Positions 21,411 through 34,771 of a stretch of 64,000 bases of DNA are shown piece after piece. A program made the translations under genes and the position numbers. The notes under the pieces were generated by a model that had not been told where the DNA came from, made no database searches, and was given only the letters and a program-made list of their open reading frames with translations. This DNA comes from Heterodera schachtii. Lineage: Eukaryota; Nematoda; Chromadorea; Rhabditida; Heteroderidae. The stretch covers positions 883,814 to 947,813 of the forward strand of contig SIJG01000006.1 of NCBI GenBank assembly GCA_023374025.1. The letters are read 5' to 3'. Every line of letters begins with the position of its first letter. Position 1 is the first letter of the stretch.

Positions 21411-23554
21411 GACCAAAGGCCGAAAATTGTAGCAAAATGATGAGGGGAATATTTTTCAAAATATGTAATAATAATTTGGCTGTCAAAAATGGAAACTCTG
21501 AAAAGGGATCAAATCGCTCTCATTTTTAAGCACCGGTGGAAAATGCAAATTTAATGCGATTCTCTGCCGCCGCAAGCGAAGGATAAAACAATGGCTTTAT
21601 TATTATCCGATCAAAGGGAGCAGTACAGTTTTGTACAGAAAATCAGCCGACTTTTTTTAAAATATTTTTTATTTATTTATTATTTTAATCGATAGCCAAC
21701 CAAAATGAATGAGCGGAATTTCTTTTTTTTTGGGGGGGGGGGCAATGGGGGGGGGGGGGATACACGGGCCATAAAACGGTGATGGACGGGGGCAGTCTTC
21801 GCGAAAATGCTTTATTAATGCAATTACAGCACGTCATACCGACTGATTGCTCTTCAACCAATTTTCAAATGGTTTAATCGGAGACGGAAGTCATTCATTC
21901 ATTCATTAGTTAATTAGGTATAATTATGCCCACTAATTAATTGGCTCGTCCATTCATTAATTCATCTTCTTTATGTCACCAGTTTTTCGTTTGTTTGTTC
22001 GCCTGCATTCTGTCAATTATCACCAAATTATTTTGTGGGGTGAGGGGAAAATGCAGGGCAAAGGCACGCTGCCGATCATTGCTTTTAACAGCAGGTGGGG
22101 AAAAGTTCATTGAAAAAGGGATGGGAAATGCCGGTGGAAGTTGGCAAAAAAACCAAAAGATTGGCATGAAAATAATGAAACGCGTGCCAATCCCCAAAAC
22201 TTCAACAAATTCGCCTCGCTTTGCGGGTCTTCGAAGATTTATGGAATTTATACCATTTCGGCGCAATTTGGTAGCCAAATGAATGATGTCACGGCAACTG
22301 ATTCTGTCCAACATCAGCAGACAGTTCGTCCATCATCTGCCAGTGTTTTGCTGCTTCTGCTCACTCCGATTGGCCTTCCTTCGCTTCTTCCTAATGTGCC
22401 CTCCCCTCTCCTCCCTCCGTCTCTCTCTCCCCTCTCATCCCCTCTCCTCCCTCCCCTCTCATCCCCTCCCTCTTCTTCCCTCTCTCTCCCTCCCTCTTCT
22501 TCTCTCCCCTCTTCTTCCCTCTCTCTCCCTCCCTCCCCTCTCTTCTTCTCTCCCCTCCCTCCTTCTCCCTCTCCCTCCCTCTTCTTCTCTCCCTTCTTCT
22601 TCCTCTCTCTCCCTCCCTTCCGTTTGACTTTTCTTCGTCCCCCGTGCCATTCTCCGCCCATCGCTTATCACTTCATTCAATTATCAGTTGAACGCCGAAC
22701 ATTTAGTAGTGCTTTTCCCATCTTCGATCATATGTTGTGTTTGTGTGAGGGCATTTTTTGTGGCGAAGGAATGCGCCGGGGGGGGGGGGGGGGGGGGCGG
22801 CACGAGAGATCATTTTGGGTGCCTTCCAAATTGACCTCTTCAAAAGCGAAAAACAACTCACACTTTTGAAAACGATATTATTTACAATAAAAAACGCTAT
22901 TCAGTTATTTTTTCAATTTTGTCCGTGAAATAAAAAAAGATGTAATGAAAATAATTAATCATTATTAAATAATTTGCTAATTTATTTCTAAACTTTTTTA
23001 TCCTTTTAATAAACATATAAAGTTTCTTTTTAAACTTATTTAAATTTATAAAATAAATATTTGCTCATAAAAAATTTCGAGAATAGAAATATAAAAGTTA
23101 CAGTATATCTCCGTGACTTTAGTTTTTCATTTAAATTTATTTGTTGTGCCAAAAGTGCTCCTGGACTTTGTTTGGTCGGCACTTTACCAATTTTCATGTT
23201 CAATTTGCGCTTTTCGTTCGGCTTCGTGCACGAGGACGGCACGCGACCAAAGCAGCTTAGCTCAGGATTGGATTAGATTACACGACGCGGCTATTAACAC
23301 TCATTCGCCCATGGGGTGGGGGTGTTAGCCGCTTAACGGCCCGTTTTATGCCAATTAACATTGTCCTCATACAGACACAGACAGATGGCCAAAGGATGAT
23401 TGCAATGAGCACACGAACGAAAGGACAAAAACATATTGCACACGTTAAAAAGGCAGAATTTTGGCCAATCCCTGAGGGTGGGCACATAAAATGGCATTTC
23501 TTTGTCGGCATTATTTTATTATATCCCTTTTAAATTCTTTTTTTTTATTTGAAA
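21411..23554. other. Intergenic DNA with polypyrimidine tract and G runs
   Basis: Contains G runs near 21731-21760 and 22780-22798, a long CT microsatellite (separate entry), and a short hairpin at about 23290-23338 (gcggctattaac versus gtgttagccgc). The long open frame over the CT tract is low-complexity and not taken as a gene. Confidence 0.5.
22390..22625. repeat. Polypyrimidine microsatellite (CT/CCT-rich, about 235 bp)
   Basis: An almost uninterrupted run of C and T with irregular tctccctcc and cttcttc units. Such mirror-symmetric tracts can form triplex DNA and are prone to length change. Confidence 0.9.
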
Positions 23555-24849
23555 ATGCCCTTCCAATCGGTGTCCAATTTCTCGATTGACCTTCTTCTGT
23601 CAGCCCATTCGGCAACTTTACCTACCACAACTATCAGCAGCATTTCTCTGTCTCCCCCCTTTGATTTTGTTGCCGTCCATCCGCCGTCGGCTTTTTCTCC
23701 GCTAAATTTGGCAAAAAATGGCAATTTTTTGTTCCCTATGGCATTTGCTCCGTTTCAATTTTGGTGGCGTCCCTCCATTTCCGCGTCCGACCTTCCCTCA
23801 ACACCATCATCAAGTTCAAGCAGTACAGCAAGCATCGTCAGAAGAAGAAAGTCAGCGGCAACTGTTCCTCCTCCTCTCCCTTCTCCTCTTCCTTCGTTTT
23901 CGTCAGTTGTCGCGCCGTCGTCCGCCCATTCGTCGGCCGTGCTTAAATTTGGTCATGAAAAACTTTTGCCGAAACATCAGGATAAGGTACAACTTTGCCA
24001 GCATTGGCATGCCGCAAGCAAATTGCCGAACTTTAAGTTTCATCCCAATTGGCATTTTCCCTCTCCCGCCAAGGGACTGGGTCGTTCGGCGCCGTCGTTT
24101 CGGCGCCAGCCCAAGTTTTTGGACTATAACTTTTTTTCTTTGTCAACCAAATCTAACAATCTTGATATCATTCAAAGCCCTTCACTTGCTCTATTAGCCT
24201 TACAAAAAAGCGAAAAGATTTTATAGTCTGTAAAATAATTAAAATTTCGACTTTGCAATTTTCATGTATAACTTTTTTGGTAAATGTCTAATTGCCAAGC
24301 AATAGTTTAAAACAGCTAATTCTCTTTCCCATTTTTATGCTTCGAATCGAAAACGTCGGCAGCGCACCATTTTCTCGGAAGAGCAATTGCACCTTTTGGA
24401 GAAGGCTTTCCGTTTGACGCCGTACCCGGAAGTGAATGTGCGCGAACGGTTGGCGGAACGGTGCGCATTGCGCACAGAGAGAGTGGAGGTGAGAGGGAAA
24501 GGGAAAGGGACGGAGAGCATTTAGGGGGAGAGAGAGGGAAGGCAATTAATGACAGAGACAAATTAGCACCAAAGAAACAGAGACAAATTAGCACAAATTG
24601 AGCAGAAACTGACAGAGAGATTGAACAGAAACAATGAATGATCTGATAGGAAGTGAATTGTCAAGGGAAAATCAGAGGGGAAATTAACTGATCAGAATTA
24701 AACAAAACGCCAAATAAATGAAAAGTGATCATAAAAGTTAAAAGTTAAAATTTTGACTTTTTGTTATCATATTTTCTTCTTAGGTGTGGTTCAAGAACAG
24801 ACGAGCCAAAGCACGGAAAAGGGCAAAAGAAAGTTTCAAAAATGCCTAA
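23555..24849 (+). CDS. ceh-45: Goosecoid-class homeodomain transcription factor (226 aa)
   Basis: Three exons: 23555-23986, 24306-24488 and 24784-24849. Near the N-terminus SNFSIDLLLS matches the goosecoid/engrailed-type eh1 repressor motif (FSIDxxL), which recruits Groucho corepressors. The middle is Ser/Pro-rich. The homeodomain runs from RKRRQRTIFSEEQL through TPYPEVNVRERLAERC to VEVWFKNRRAKARKRAK, with lysine at homeodomain position 50, the goosecoid/Otx/Pitx specificity residue. It is split between positions 46 and 47 by an intron, as is usual in paired-like genes. The protein ends only seven codons after the homeodomain. Intron 1 contains a fragment of the foldback family seen at 36096. 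The C. elegans goosecoid gene is ceh-45; orthology is inferred from the eh1 and K50 combination. An upstream exon cannot be ruled out. Confidence 0.85.
24092..24190 (+). repeat. Diverged fragment of the 36-kb foldback family
   Basis: The stretch tttttggactataacttttt through ttgatatcattc parallels positions 36129-36190 of the intact foldback element, with scattered substitutions. It lies in the first intron of the homeobox gene. Confidence 0.6.
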
Positions 24850-27800
24850 ATATTCCGCCAGTGCATTCATTAGTGCAGGGTGAATCGAAAATGAATGCCA
24901 TTAAAAGTGGGGGACGAAGGAATGGCACGCCAATTGAATCGATCAAATAATTATCATCCATTAATACAACGGTGTACCGACATTTGCGCCGCCCTACAAA
25001 ACTCATTTGCACCGTTCATTCAGATTTAAAATAATTCAAAAATTTTAGTAAACTAAAATTTACATGTTAATGCGGCTTATTAAATCTTCATTACTTTTTT
25101 GCATTTTTTTAAATTGCTTCTTGTTGTTGCTTTGTGGTTTGAGTAAAATTCGTTGAAATTGAAATTTTTAAAATAAATTTTTGACTTACAATTGCAGCGC
25201 AAATGTCCATTTTTGCTTAGCGGCGCAAGTGTCGCAACACGTACTACAACATCTGATTGTGCATTATTAATTTCTTTTTTAATGTAAAGTCACAATAATT
25301 AGTGTTGAATGAGTAGACAAAAACCCAACCATTGGCAATGGCACTGCCAATTCCCCCCCCCCCCCCGTAGGCATTTGGCATTGGCATTGGCATTCTGCTT
25401 TTCTCTCTTTTTCTTCTCTTTCTTTTCTCTCCATTGCCTCCCCTTGGCAACACTTTTTTCACGTGGAATTTTTGCGTTTAAACATAATTTAGCATATTGG
25501 AGAGAATTAAATGATGTACATTTTTGAGCACTAATTTTCGGGCAATACTTTTTTTCGTTATTCAAAAATTCATTTTTAATACCAATGCTTTTTTATATGT
25601 ATCATTTAAATATATTTCTTTATAAAGTTCGGTCTGTGCCTGGCTCCCTGGGCCTGAAGTCAGGTCAGAGAAAAAACAGATGCAGTTCATTGGCTTGAAC
25701 CCTAATTAAACTTTTAGAACAATTTTTAAATACTAACATATGTCTGGGGATCCTGGCATTAAAATAGGAGTAAATTTACAACTTAAATATTTTAATTTAT
25801 TTTCCAATTTTCTGTCTTTTAAATAATACTTATTCATTAGTTTTTAACATTAATCTTTGTCTTAACGCTTATCAACCGCAGACGGTTCATCGATGCCGCC
25901 ACCCCCACCCTCCCACAATTCGAGACTTTTCTCGTCTCGATACCGCCATTCTCGAACAGTGCCCTGGGGGGTGTTGAATCTGTTCTTGCTTGCGCTCTTT
26001 CGTCCACTTCTTTTTGCTGTCTTTCACTTGTCCCCCTATTTTTGGGTTGCCTCTGATGGGGCTGGTTCTGATGATACCAAGTGATAATTACTGTGATTAT
26101 GATGTTTATGTGCCTATTTCAACAATTTTTTCTGATCGATGATCAATCGGCATTCGCCTCCCCCGTCCGCGTTCCCTACAAATTCATCTCTATTTTCTAT
26201 TTTCTGTTACACTTTCAACGTGTGTCTATTTTATACATTCTGCTTTGCTCGTCCCTTTAATTATAGATTATCAATTAGTTCATTAATTATCTCGCTAATT
26301 GGTCTTCCTTCAATCATTAGGCTGTTACTGTGTGCCTTTGGGCCCGTTTGATTGATTGCTTTTGAAGTTGCCGATTCCACGCCCACTCCCCCTACATAAT
26401 TAGTGTTAATCTCTTTTATTCGCTCGTTTCCTTTTCCGTTCATTTTACGTTTTTATTCGTCCCTTTTTCAAATTGTCTCCTCTGTCTTTTTCAAATCATT
26501 GCTTTAATTAGTCCCGTGACTCCTCTTTTATTTTTAACTGACGTCAACTGTTTTTCTTTTTTCTTCTTTAATTTCACTAATAAATTAATTACCCTATTAA
26601 ATTTCGTTGTCCTTGAATTTCCTTTCTTTCCCTCTGCCTTTGCTTGGCTTTGTTTTGTTCCCTCAAATTCTTAATCCCCACAAAATCAGTTCGACCGTCC
26701 CCATCATCATCAGATGGATGGGTGTCCTTTTCTCAGTTTGCATTGACTAATTTATGCTTCCCCCCCCCCTCTTCGCTTATCATTTAAAAACTCGTTTCTA
26801 TTCCATTATTTTTGTGCTGCCATTGTCGAGAGTTGCTAATGGCCGCCGACCCGAGAGTGGGAAATTTGTGGGGAACAGCAGCACATGCTGAGGATGATGC
26901 TGGGGGGGGGGGGGGTCTTCTCCACCACCGCCCCTTTTCAATCAATGGATTTGTTTGATGGGATTTTGCCCCCCCCCCCCGAAAAAGAAAATTCGTCGTT
27001 TGTTTGACGTTGACGAACGAATGAGTGAATTTTTGTTGGTGGGAAAGTAATGAATGAGTTGTGAAAAAGAAGGCACAGCCCACGCGGTTAAATTTCGCAC
27101 TTTTCGACAAATTCCGCAAAAAAAGTGACAAAAAACAGAGAAAAAGGACAAACAAAATGACCAAAAATTCTTATAAAGCATCGAAAAATATTTTAATTTT
27201 CGCCGCCGAATTGGGTATTTTGTCATTTTCAATGCTTTTTAATTACTATGGCAATTAAATGTTCAATTTGCGCAATGGGCAGCAACAATACCGTTTAAGA
27301 AGCAGTGCAAACAAGTCCAAGCAAATGAATGCCATTTTGAAGCCTGAAAAATACATAAAAGATTAATTAACTAATTAATTATAATTGGGCCATCCAAAGG
27401 TGAAAATTTAAGTAATTTTACTTTGATTCCGACCAAATGAGAATTTGTCCTTGGCGGCAGATGTCGCGAGTTTCGTTCTTGAGATAATCTTCGCATTCCC
27501 AAATTAAATTTATATTTCCAACGGCATACCAAAGAATACCATCAAATTGAACACAAATTAATTCTCGTAAATGCATTTTATTACGTCATTAATTTCCACC
27601 CAAATAATTTGAGTTAATTAGCTTCCTTTGATTCAATTCGTTCTTCTGCACCGAATGATACCAAATGTTTTTTATAACTGCTTTTTGTTTTTTGTTTTAA
27701 AAAATTAATCTTACTTTTTTTAGGGGTGCAGCAGATAATTATGAGACAATCCAATAATATATAAAATTTCCTCTCATCATTCACTTTTCATATGCAATTG

Positions 27801-28090
27801 ATTGGATTGCCTTTTTTATCCCCCAATTTATTGTTTATACGCTGTAAAATTATAATATGTATATGTAAAATATATTATATTAATATTTTATATATTAGTG
27901 GTTAAAAACAATTATCATTTTATAATTGTTGTAAAATTATAAATATATTTTATTTATTAATTTTTTCGTTTAGCTTTTCCTCCCGCTTCTCTCCTCTCTC
28001 CCTCCCTCTCCTCCCTTTCCGCCATTTCTCTCGTTAATTGACTCATTACGCTTTCTTTGACCTCCCGCCGTGTCGGTGCCAATTCAGCAG
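24850..28090. other. Intergenic DNA, no gene seen
   Basis: AT-rich DNA with C or G runs near 25357, 26761, 26903 and 26971, and AT dinucleotide-rich stretches near 27840-27960. Short open frames on both strands lack splice sites or resemblance. A distal promoter for the nuclear receptor could lie here but nothing specific was recognised. Confidence 0.5.
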
Positions 28091-31000
28091 ATGCCCTCGC
28101 CATCCCTCGTGCCCATTTCGGCAACTGCCGACACAGCGAATGCATCGCCCGCCGCTGACGATGATTGTTGTGCCGTTTGCGCTGACGACGCCCACGGGGT
28201 GCACTTCGGCGTACAGGTGCTAATCAAATAGCAATGGCGTTCAGCAGGAATTGGCATTTCAAATTTAAATGGTACTCACATGCTTTTCTGTTTTTGCCAG
28301 GTATGCCGCGCTTGTGCCGCCTTTTTCCGACGCTCCACCATCGCGGCACGCGTCTATCGGTGCCGTTACGACGAAAACTGTGACATCGCCCAAAGGGGTC
28401 GGTGACCGGGGCGGGGGGGGGGGGGGGGTCACCGCATGGTAATTAATTATGAAAAGATGCTTTATTCAGGTTTTTTAGTTTCCAGCTTTATCATTTTCTA
28501 ACCAAACATTTTAAGAAGTGCGTTGTGCGTGCCGCGCGTGTCGATTAGCCAAATGTTTGGCGCTTGGCATGGACCCGGACGGTCAAATTTTACATTTAAA
28601 AGCTTAATTAATGTTTTTTTTTTGTAGCTGTCCAACGACACCGTGACCAAATTGGGCCCCGACAAAACAAAACGAAATTGGAAAATGAAAAGCGACGGAC
28701 GGAGGACGGCGGACGAAAGTGCCGACGCCATTCGCCACCAGCAACAGATTCAATGTGCCAAAAACATTTTGAATCGACAAATGCGGAGGGGACGAGGCCG
28801 AATAATTTTATGAGAGAAATTGAGCAGCAGCAAAATATGGCAAAATTCGAACAAATGGAAATGAGCAACGAAGAAGCAGGGCAAAGGTGGGCCCAGGGAG
28901 ACGGGAGACGTGCCAAATCCGATCCCACCCATGGCATTATTTACTCCCCCACCCAAAGTAGCAAAAACTTAAATTAAATCAAATTAAATTAAAAGTTTTT
29001 GTACTTTTTGTGAGAAGTGCCGGACGATGGCAAAGAAAAGAAAAAATATTCAGACAGAGAAAAAGAAATGTGAAAAATAGTAAAGGCACGGCTTAAACTC
29101 TTTCTCTTCCGGCGACTTCTTTTCTCTTTGCTTTTCCGTTTGATCCAAACTTTAAAAAAAAACAATGGCCAAACATTGACATGACTCACACTGCACATGG
29201 TTGGCCACATTGGCAACTGTTTAAGTTTTCTCGCCATTTCGTCGGCAATTTCGCGCGAGATTCGGACCGAGGCGGGCAAACTGTACGCACCGCTCGGAGA
29301 AGCCTCTCCTGCCGCGCAGCAATGGTCTCTCTTAGAATGCGCGCTCCCTTCCGCGTTCACCGCTCCTCCGCCTGCGCAGCACAACGCGGGTGCGGAGGGC
29401 GGCGTCGGCGGCGGACCCATCGGTGGCGGCGACAGCGGCAACGCGTCCGCTTCCTCTTCAGTGTACGCGTCGCCCACGGAGCAGCAGCAGAACGTGAGCA
29501 AAAAAAGTACCGCGTAAAAAGCGACTGCGCCAACCTAAACGTGGCGGCACTTTCTAATCAATTTCCGCTGATTACCTCGTCCCCACTGTCTGATCATTCT
29601 CTCCCGAGTTGGCCCACCACACATTAATGAGCAAAGGGTGTGCCAATCAGACCCCATCCGACGCACTTTCGATTGGCACGGGGCCGTGTGACTATGCCCT
29701 TAGGCGCCGCCGTGGTAACTTTTGTGAAAATTTGATGATAAATTTGAGTGCAATCTCCAAAGTTTTATGGCTTTTTGATGGGGTAGGCCCAATATTGCCA
29801 TTTTTACCTTCTGTTCGTGGTTTTGCGCCCATTTTGTTTTCCCTTTTTGGCTCTTATAATAAGGCCGAGGGTATTTTGGCACACCCCATGTTCTGCTCCT
29901 TTTATGTGATTTGACCAGACTGGCAATTAGTGCTAATTAACTCACCGTTATAATTTGGCATATCAAATTAAATTTTGTTGGCACTTTTCAGACCTTTGCT
30001 GTCGCCTGCTGTTCATCCGCCATAATTCGACCTCAGATTAGTCCAGCGTTCTGCGCTTTGGACAATGAAATTCCATTGATCAGTGAAATTGTGCGCGGCT
30101 ATCGAAGGGTAAGCGAAAATGAAAAAAGACTGAAATAAAATGGGAATTTAAATTGAAAATTAAAGTTGTTTCAGTTTCAATCGTTGCGAATTTCGGCATT
30201 TCGTTTGACGGGAATTTCGGATGAAATGAACGGCACGACAAATGGCAAAGAAAATGAGGACAAAGTGAGACAGACATTCAATGGGCAAAAGGAGGAAAGA
30301 ATGAAAAGCCAACAAAAATGGACAAAACTTCGAGAATTGAGAATAATTTTTTAGAAATAATTCCAAGCAATTTTTTTGAAAATTATTGGCATTCGTTCCA
30401 AATTCCCCCCCCCCCCCTATAATTTTGTTATACATATTTTTCCCAATTAAGCAGTTGCTGTTGGCCAACTATTTGGACATTCTGAGCATCCTTCGGACCG
30501 GCGTTTCCTTGGGCTCGGAAATGGTCGGTGGCCAAAATTAAAAGGCTTTGCCAATTCATTGTTAAATCAATTCTATTCAACGAAAGTTTAAATGCGCTTT
30601 TTAAAGTTTCTCAATTTTATTAAAAAGATTCCTTTTTTATTTTTAATTGTTCTCTTTTTATTTTATTTATTTCTTTTTTATTTTATTTTATTCCTTTTTT
30701 ATTTTTAATTATTCCCTTTTTATTTTATTTTTTATTTATTTTTAATTATTCCCTTTTTATTTTATTTTATTTTATTCCCTTTTTTATTTTTAATGATTAC
30801 TTTTTATTTTATTTTATTTTATTCCCTTTTTATTTTTAATTATTCCTTTTTATTTTATCTTCTTCCCTTTTTCAGATCGATCAGTCCTTTCTTCCGCCTC
30901 AAAATGCTTTTCCCGCCCACATAAAATGGACTTTGCTGCGCAATTTCCTTTTCCCTTTTTACGTCGCCGAATGTTCCCAGCTTTCGGCACGTCATTTCCC

Positions 31001-32770
31001 GCTGGATGACACGAGGTGAAGCTTATAATTGTCGGGTGAGAAGAAGGCAAAATGACCAAGGCACACAATTTGGTGGGGAAAAAGTAAAAAAGAAAAATTT
31101 TCAAGAAAAAATGGGAAAATTAATTTTGTCATTTTTTGGACGAAATCTGATTAACAAATCGCATTAAAAATACAAAAATTTTCCCGACGGCGCCTATTGG
31201 CACCGCCGGACCTCCCCCCCCCCCCCCCCCATTTTCCCAGAAAATTTTGAAAATACGCGCTGCAAAAAAAGGTGTAATAAATAATCCCTTTTCCAAAAAT
31301 GTTCTAAAAAATTTTGATGAAATAAATCATTGAATATTTTTTAAGCAAATATACGATAAAAAAAATCACCTTTTACTTGGTTAAGAATATTAAAATTTAG
31401 CCTATTAAAATAAATAGAAAATTTCATTATATTTTATTTTTTTTTTAAAGTTTCCGATTTCCGTTTTCCGAAAATTTTTGGGGCCTCGGAATGCCATCCG
31501 TGGTGCCAATGTTTGTTTGTTAATTAATGCATTAATTTGTTTTCCATAATCTGTCCATTTTTGTCGCTGTTTTTCATAATTGTGCATTTTCCCCCTTTCT
31601 GCTCATTGTCAGATTTCTGATGTCCCCCTGCCATTTCATTAACCTTGCTCAACTTGATCACTTTTTCGCGGTCGAACAGTGCAAAATGCATAAAGCAGAA
31701 ATTACGCGACTCTTTGGAGAAACTTTACGAAAAGTGAGCAAAAAATAAATTGAAATATTAAGACAATAATTTTAAAAATTGATTTTAGAAACCGAAATTT
31801 ATAATCAAACAAAAAAAAATGGGAATTTTCAAAGTTTTAACGAAATTTACCCCTCAAAAGCATTCCTTAAAGAAAATATAATTGTGTTTAATTCTTTTTT
31901 TTTTAATTTGGCATTTCCACCACCATTTGCTTAGAACAAAGATCTCTTCTCCGACTTTTATACGATGCGCATTTCGGATGAGGAATTTGCCGGATTAATG
32001 GGCATTATTTTTTGGGATGACCGTGAGTTAATTCATTAATTTATTTATTTGTTTGTTTGAAAAATTTGGAATTGAATTTTCATTTTCTAAGAAATGTGCA
32101 ATCTCAGTGCCGAGATAAGCGCCTTGGCACGGCACATGAGGGGACGTTTGTTCATCGAACTGTTCGCCGTCTGCAGCAGAAGCAAAACGGCGGAAAATGG
32201 CCAAAACAGCGGAGAACGCTTCTGCACAATCATCAACAAAGTGCACTTCACTCGGGTGGGTTTTGAAAAGAGAAGGAAAAGCAAATGGCATAATTAGCAA
32301 AAGGGGGGGGGGGATAAATTAGGCAATTTTTAACAAATTAGCAAAATGTTCATAAATTACTTAGTTAAGAAGCGTTTATAATTAGCACATCATTAACACT
32401 GGTGATAAGTGTCAGTCATTATGACTTAATTGCCTAATTAGTGGGTTGTCCTCAACACTTTACATTAAATTTATTTTTATTCTCGTCAAAATGGAATTAG
32501 GCGTGGCGCGGGATGCCTTTTTATGTTTTTGTCCAATCTTTCGCCGCCCCCCCCCCCGAGGCAAAATGACACCAAAAAACTCGAGAATTCTTGTGTTTTA
32601 AAATAGTACCACTATTAAAAGTTTAGAACATTTAAAAAAAATTTGAGAGAAAATCTTTATTTTTTTAGAAAATTTCGCAGGAACTTTCCTCCCATTTCTC
32701 CCTGGCCAACATGTCGGGCTCCTTCGAAGTCGACCCGTTTCTGCACAATTTTAATCCTTTGACATTTTGA
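28091..32770 (+). CDS. Nematode nuclear hormone receptor (568 aa)
   Basis: Thirteen exons: 28091-28216, 28301-28397, 28516-28581, 28628-28886, 29226-29493, 29992-30108, 30175-30264, 30455-30523, 30876-31015, 31613-31733, 31935-32022, 32092-32255, 32669-32770. The DNA-binding domain begins CAVCADDAHGVHFGVQVCR, continues ACAAFFRRSTIAARVYRCRY and ENCDIAQ, and closes with CRACRLAKCLALGMDPDAVQ; all eight zinc-binding cysteines are present. The CRACAAFFRR P-box is the form common in the expanded HNF4-derived nematode receptors. The ERDRIGPR-like tail (RHRDQIGPR) follows. A linker rich in Gln, Lys and Gly (residues about 100-270) leads to a poorly conserved ligand-binding domain, with IKWTLLRNFLFPFYVAECSQ and FAGLMGIIFWDD as its most recognisable helices. 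The last exon could start at 32681 instead, in the same frame. The individual C. elegans counterpart is not identified. Confidence 0.85.
30616..30870. repeat. AT-rich tandem repeat in receptor intron
   Basis: Repeated blocks of ttatttttaattattccctt and attttattttatt fill most of the intron before the exon at 30876. Units are irregular, about 30-60 bp. Confidence 0.75.
31170..31232. repeat. Fragment related to interior of the 34.8-kb element
   Basis: The segment aattttcccgacggcgccta with the following ttggcaccgccgg and C run resembles, in inverse orientation, positions 34995-35040 of the element at 34772. Confidence 0.5.
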
Positions 32771-34771
32771 CAAATTGTTTATTTGTTTATACCTCACATA
32801 TCATATACATTCATCACAAATTTTCATTACATTTATCATCGTTTTTAGAAATAAAATTTCTTTAATTAATTAATTGAAATGCCAACATTTGTAACTTTTC
32901 TTGGTTTGGCCAAGGCATTTGCCGATTCCCCCCGGGCGGTCATTTCCTTCGAAATTTGACACAAATTGCGCGCCTTTGGCACATTCTTTTGGCCTTATTC
33001 ATGGAGTGGAAGAATGAATTATCAGTGCATAAAAAGTCATTTTCGTTTTGTTTGTGCTCCTTTCATTTGCCACCCCCTCACTTTTTGTGATTGCTTTTTC
33101 CGCTTTTTGCTGCGTTTGTTTTTGCTTTGGCCATACCCGTGGGAATTTTCATTGACCCCCCCCCCCTCCCCCCTAACTTTTCTCCCCCCGTGGCAAATGC
33201 CAAAGGCAACATTCGGCGGCGGTGGCCAAAACGAAATTTGCCGTCGCATGGGGCCGTTGATAAAGGGAAAAAAAAGTTGCATCATAAGCCACCGAACTCC
33301 CGGAGGAAATATTTATTTCATTCGTCCTTTGTTCTTGGCCATATTATTTGAGGGGGAGGGCCAAAGACAAATCCCTCCGTCGGTCCGTACGCCGTCGCAT
33401 CATTCGAATCCATCGGCGGATGAGTCTTTTCTTTTTTCTCTCTCCCCCTGGCCAAATTGAAAATGGGACCCAATTTGCCATTTGTCTCTGCATTTTTTTT
33501 TATTAATTATTTTAATTTTTGCAGAAAATCAAATTTTTTTTATTTTTTACCGTAATTAATCCCTAAAAATAATTATAAAAACAATAATTGGAATTTGGGT
33601 GTAATTTTCATTCTATTCCCAACCAATTCATGAAATCGCATCCAAAATTTTTGGCCCAATTTGGCATTTTCATTGCCATTTTTGAGGGGCCACTTACGGT
33701 TATCATTTACCGTTTCACCTGCACTTTTTGCCGGAAACCATTCATTGTTTGTGGATTGTCCGTTCTCCGATTGGCATTGTTTTGGAAATGCCATCCCCCA
33801 AAAAATTGAAATTTATGCCGCGTGCCATCGAACGGTGGAAGAGACATTTATTACATACAATTCGAAAGCGCATCAGTCTCGGCTGTGCCCTTCGGAATTT
33901 CATCAGCGGTGCGGTTAAATCCCAGTGACAACTCAGAACACTGTATTCTTTTGTGGCATTTCGTCATTTGGACGAAAGACAAAGAAAAACGACGTTAAAT
34001 TGGATTGGAGCGGTCGGTGTGCCGTGCCCTCCTCCGCCGCCCCCCGCCCCTCGAGGGCCGCCCCTTCCACCGAATTCCCCACAGGCAAATTTTCTCTTAG
34101 TCCCCGGGCATCAGAGTGCTGCTCGAGATTTGGCCTCGGCCGAGATAAGAGGTCGAGAGCGAGGGGAGCATTCATTGTCCCTAATTTTGCCGGATCTCTT
34201 CGGCTGCCCGTAAATTTTGCCCCGCCGGCCGGGGGTCATTCATCACAATGTTTTTTTGCCGGTCCCCTCCAGTGTCATTTAATTGGAAAATTTATTAAAG
34301 GTCCATCGACGACAATAAAAGACAAAAAAAAAAGGGGGGGGGATAAAAGCCAAGTAAAAAAAGCAAGCGAATTTTCAGTTGAGAAATGGCACAAATTTGG
34401 GCAGCATTTGCTATTTTAATAATTTCGCCTTTTGTTTCTGTCTGCACACATTTCATAAAAGTCGAAAAAAAAGAAAAGAAAATCCACCAGCAGAAAACCG
34501 CCAAACCCAAAAGAAACAAAACATGCCAATTTTGGCACTTTCTTCCCCAACGGCACGGCACACCCATCGCTTGCCAACCGCCCATTAATTGTGCACCCCA
34601 AAAAAAAGTGATGGCATCGGAATGGAGGTGGGTCATGCCACTTGGAAGAAGCAAAAAGTGTCCAATGTGTTTTTGTGGCAGATTCCTGAGATGCCATGGC
34701 AAAAGTGGCGATTTCTACTCATAAACATAAATTTTTCTTTGTCCGTAAATTTTTTTACCCAAATTTCATAT
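32771..34771. other. Intergenic DNA, no gene seen
   Basis: Mixed-composition DNA with a few pyrimidine-rich and C-run stretches (33160-33180) and a GC-rich block at 34020-34230. Long open frames occur but without splice structure, family resemblance or consistent codon use. Confidence 0.45.

Noticed and set aside
22141..22869. Open frame of 242 codons rich in Ser, Pro and Leu
   Set aside because: It is the translation of the polypyrimidine microsatellite; the opposite strand is equally open with Glu/Arg/Gly.
23290..23338. Hairpin considered as a possible tRNA or structured RNA
   Set aside because: The stem is imperfect, no cloverleaf or promoter boxes can be drawn, and it is isolated.
25620..25780. 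GC-balanced patch (ctggctccctgggcctgaag) considered as a transposon fragment
   Set aside because: No inverted ends, duplication or second copy in the window supports this.
29620..29920. Long open frame in the nuclear receptor intron
   Set aside because: The flanking receptor exons join in phase across it, and the frame has no family resemblance.
32966..34420. Several open frames of 80-164 codons between the nuclear receptor and the repeats
   Set aside because: Low-complexity or mixed composition, no supported splice sites and no recognisable domain on either strand.
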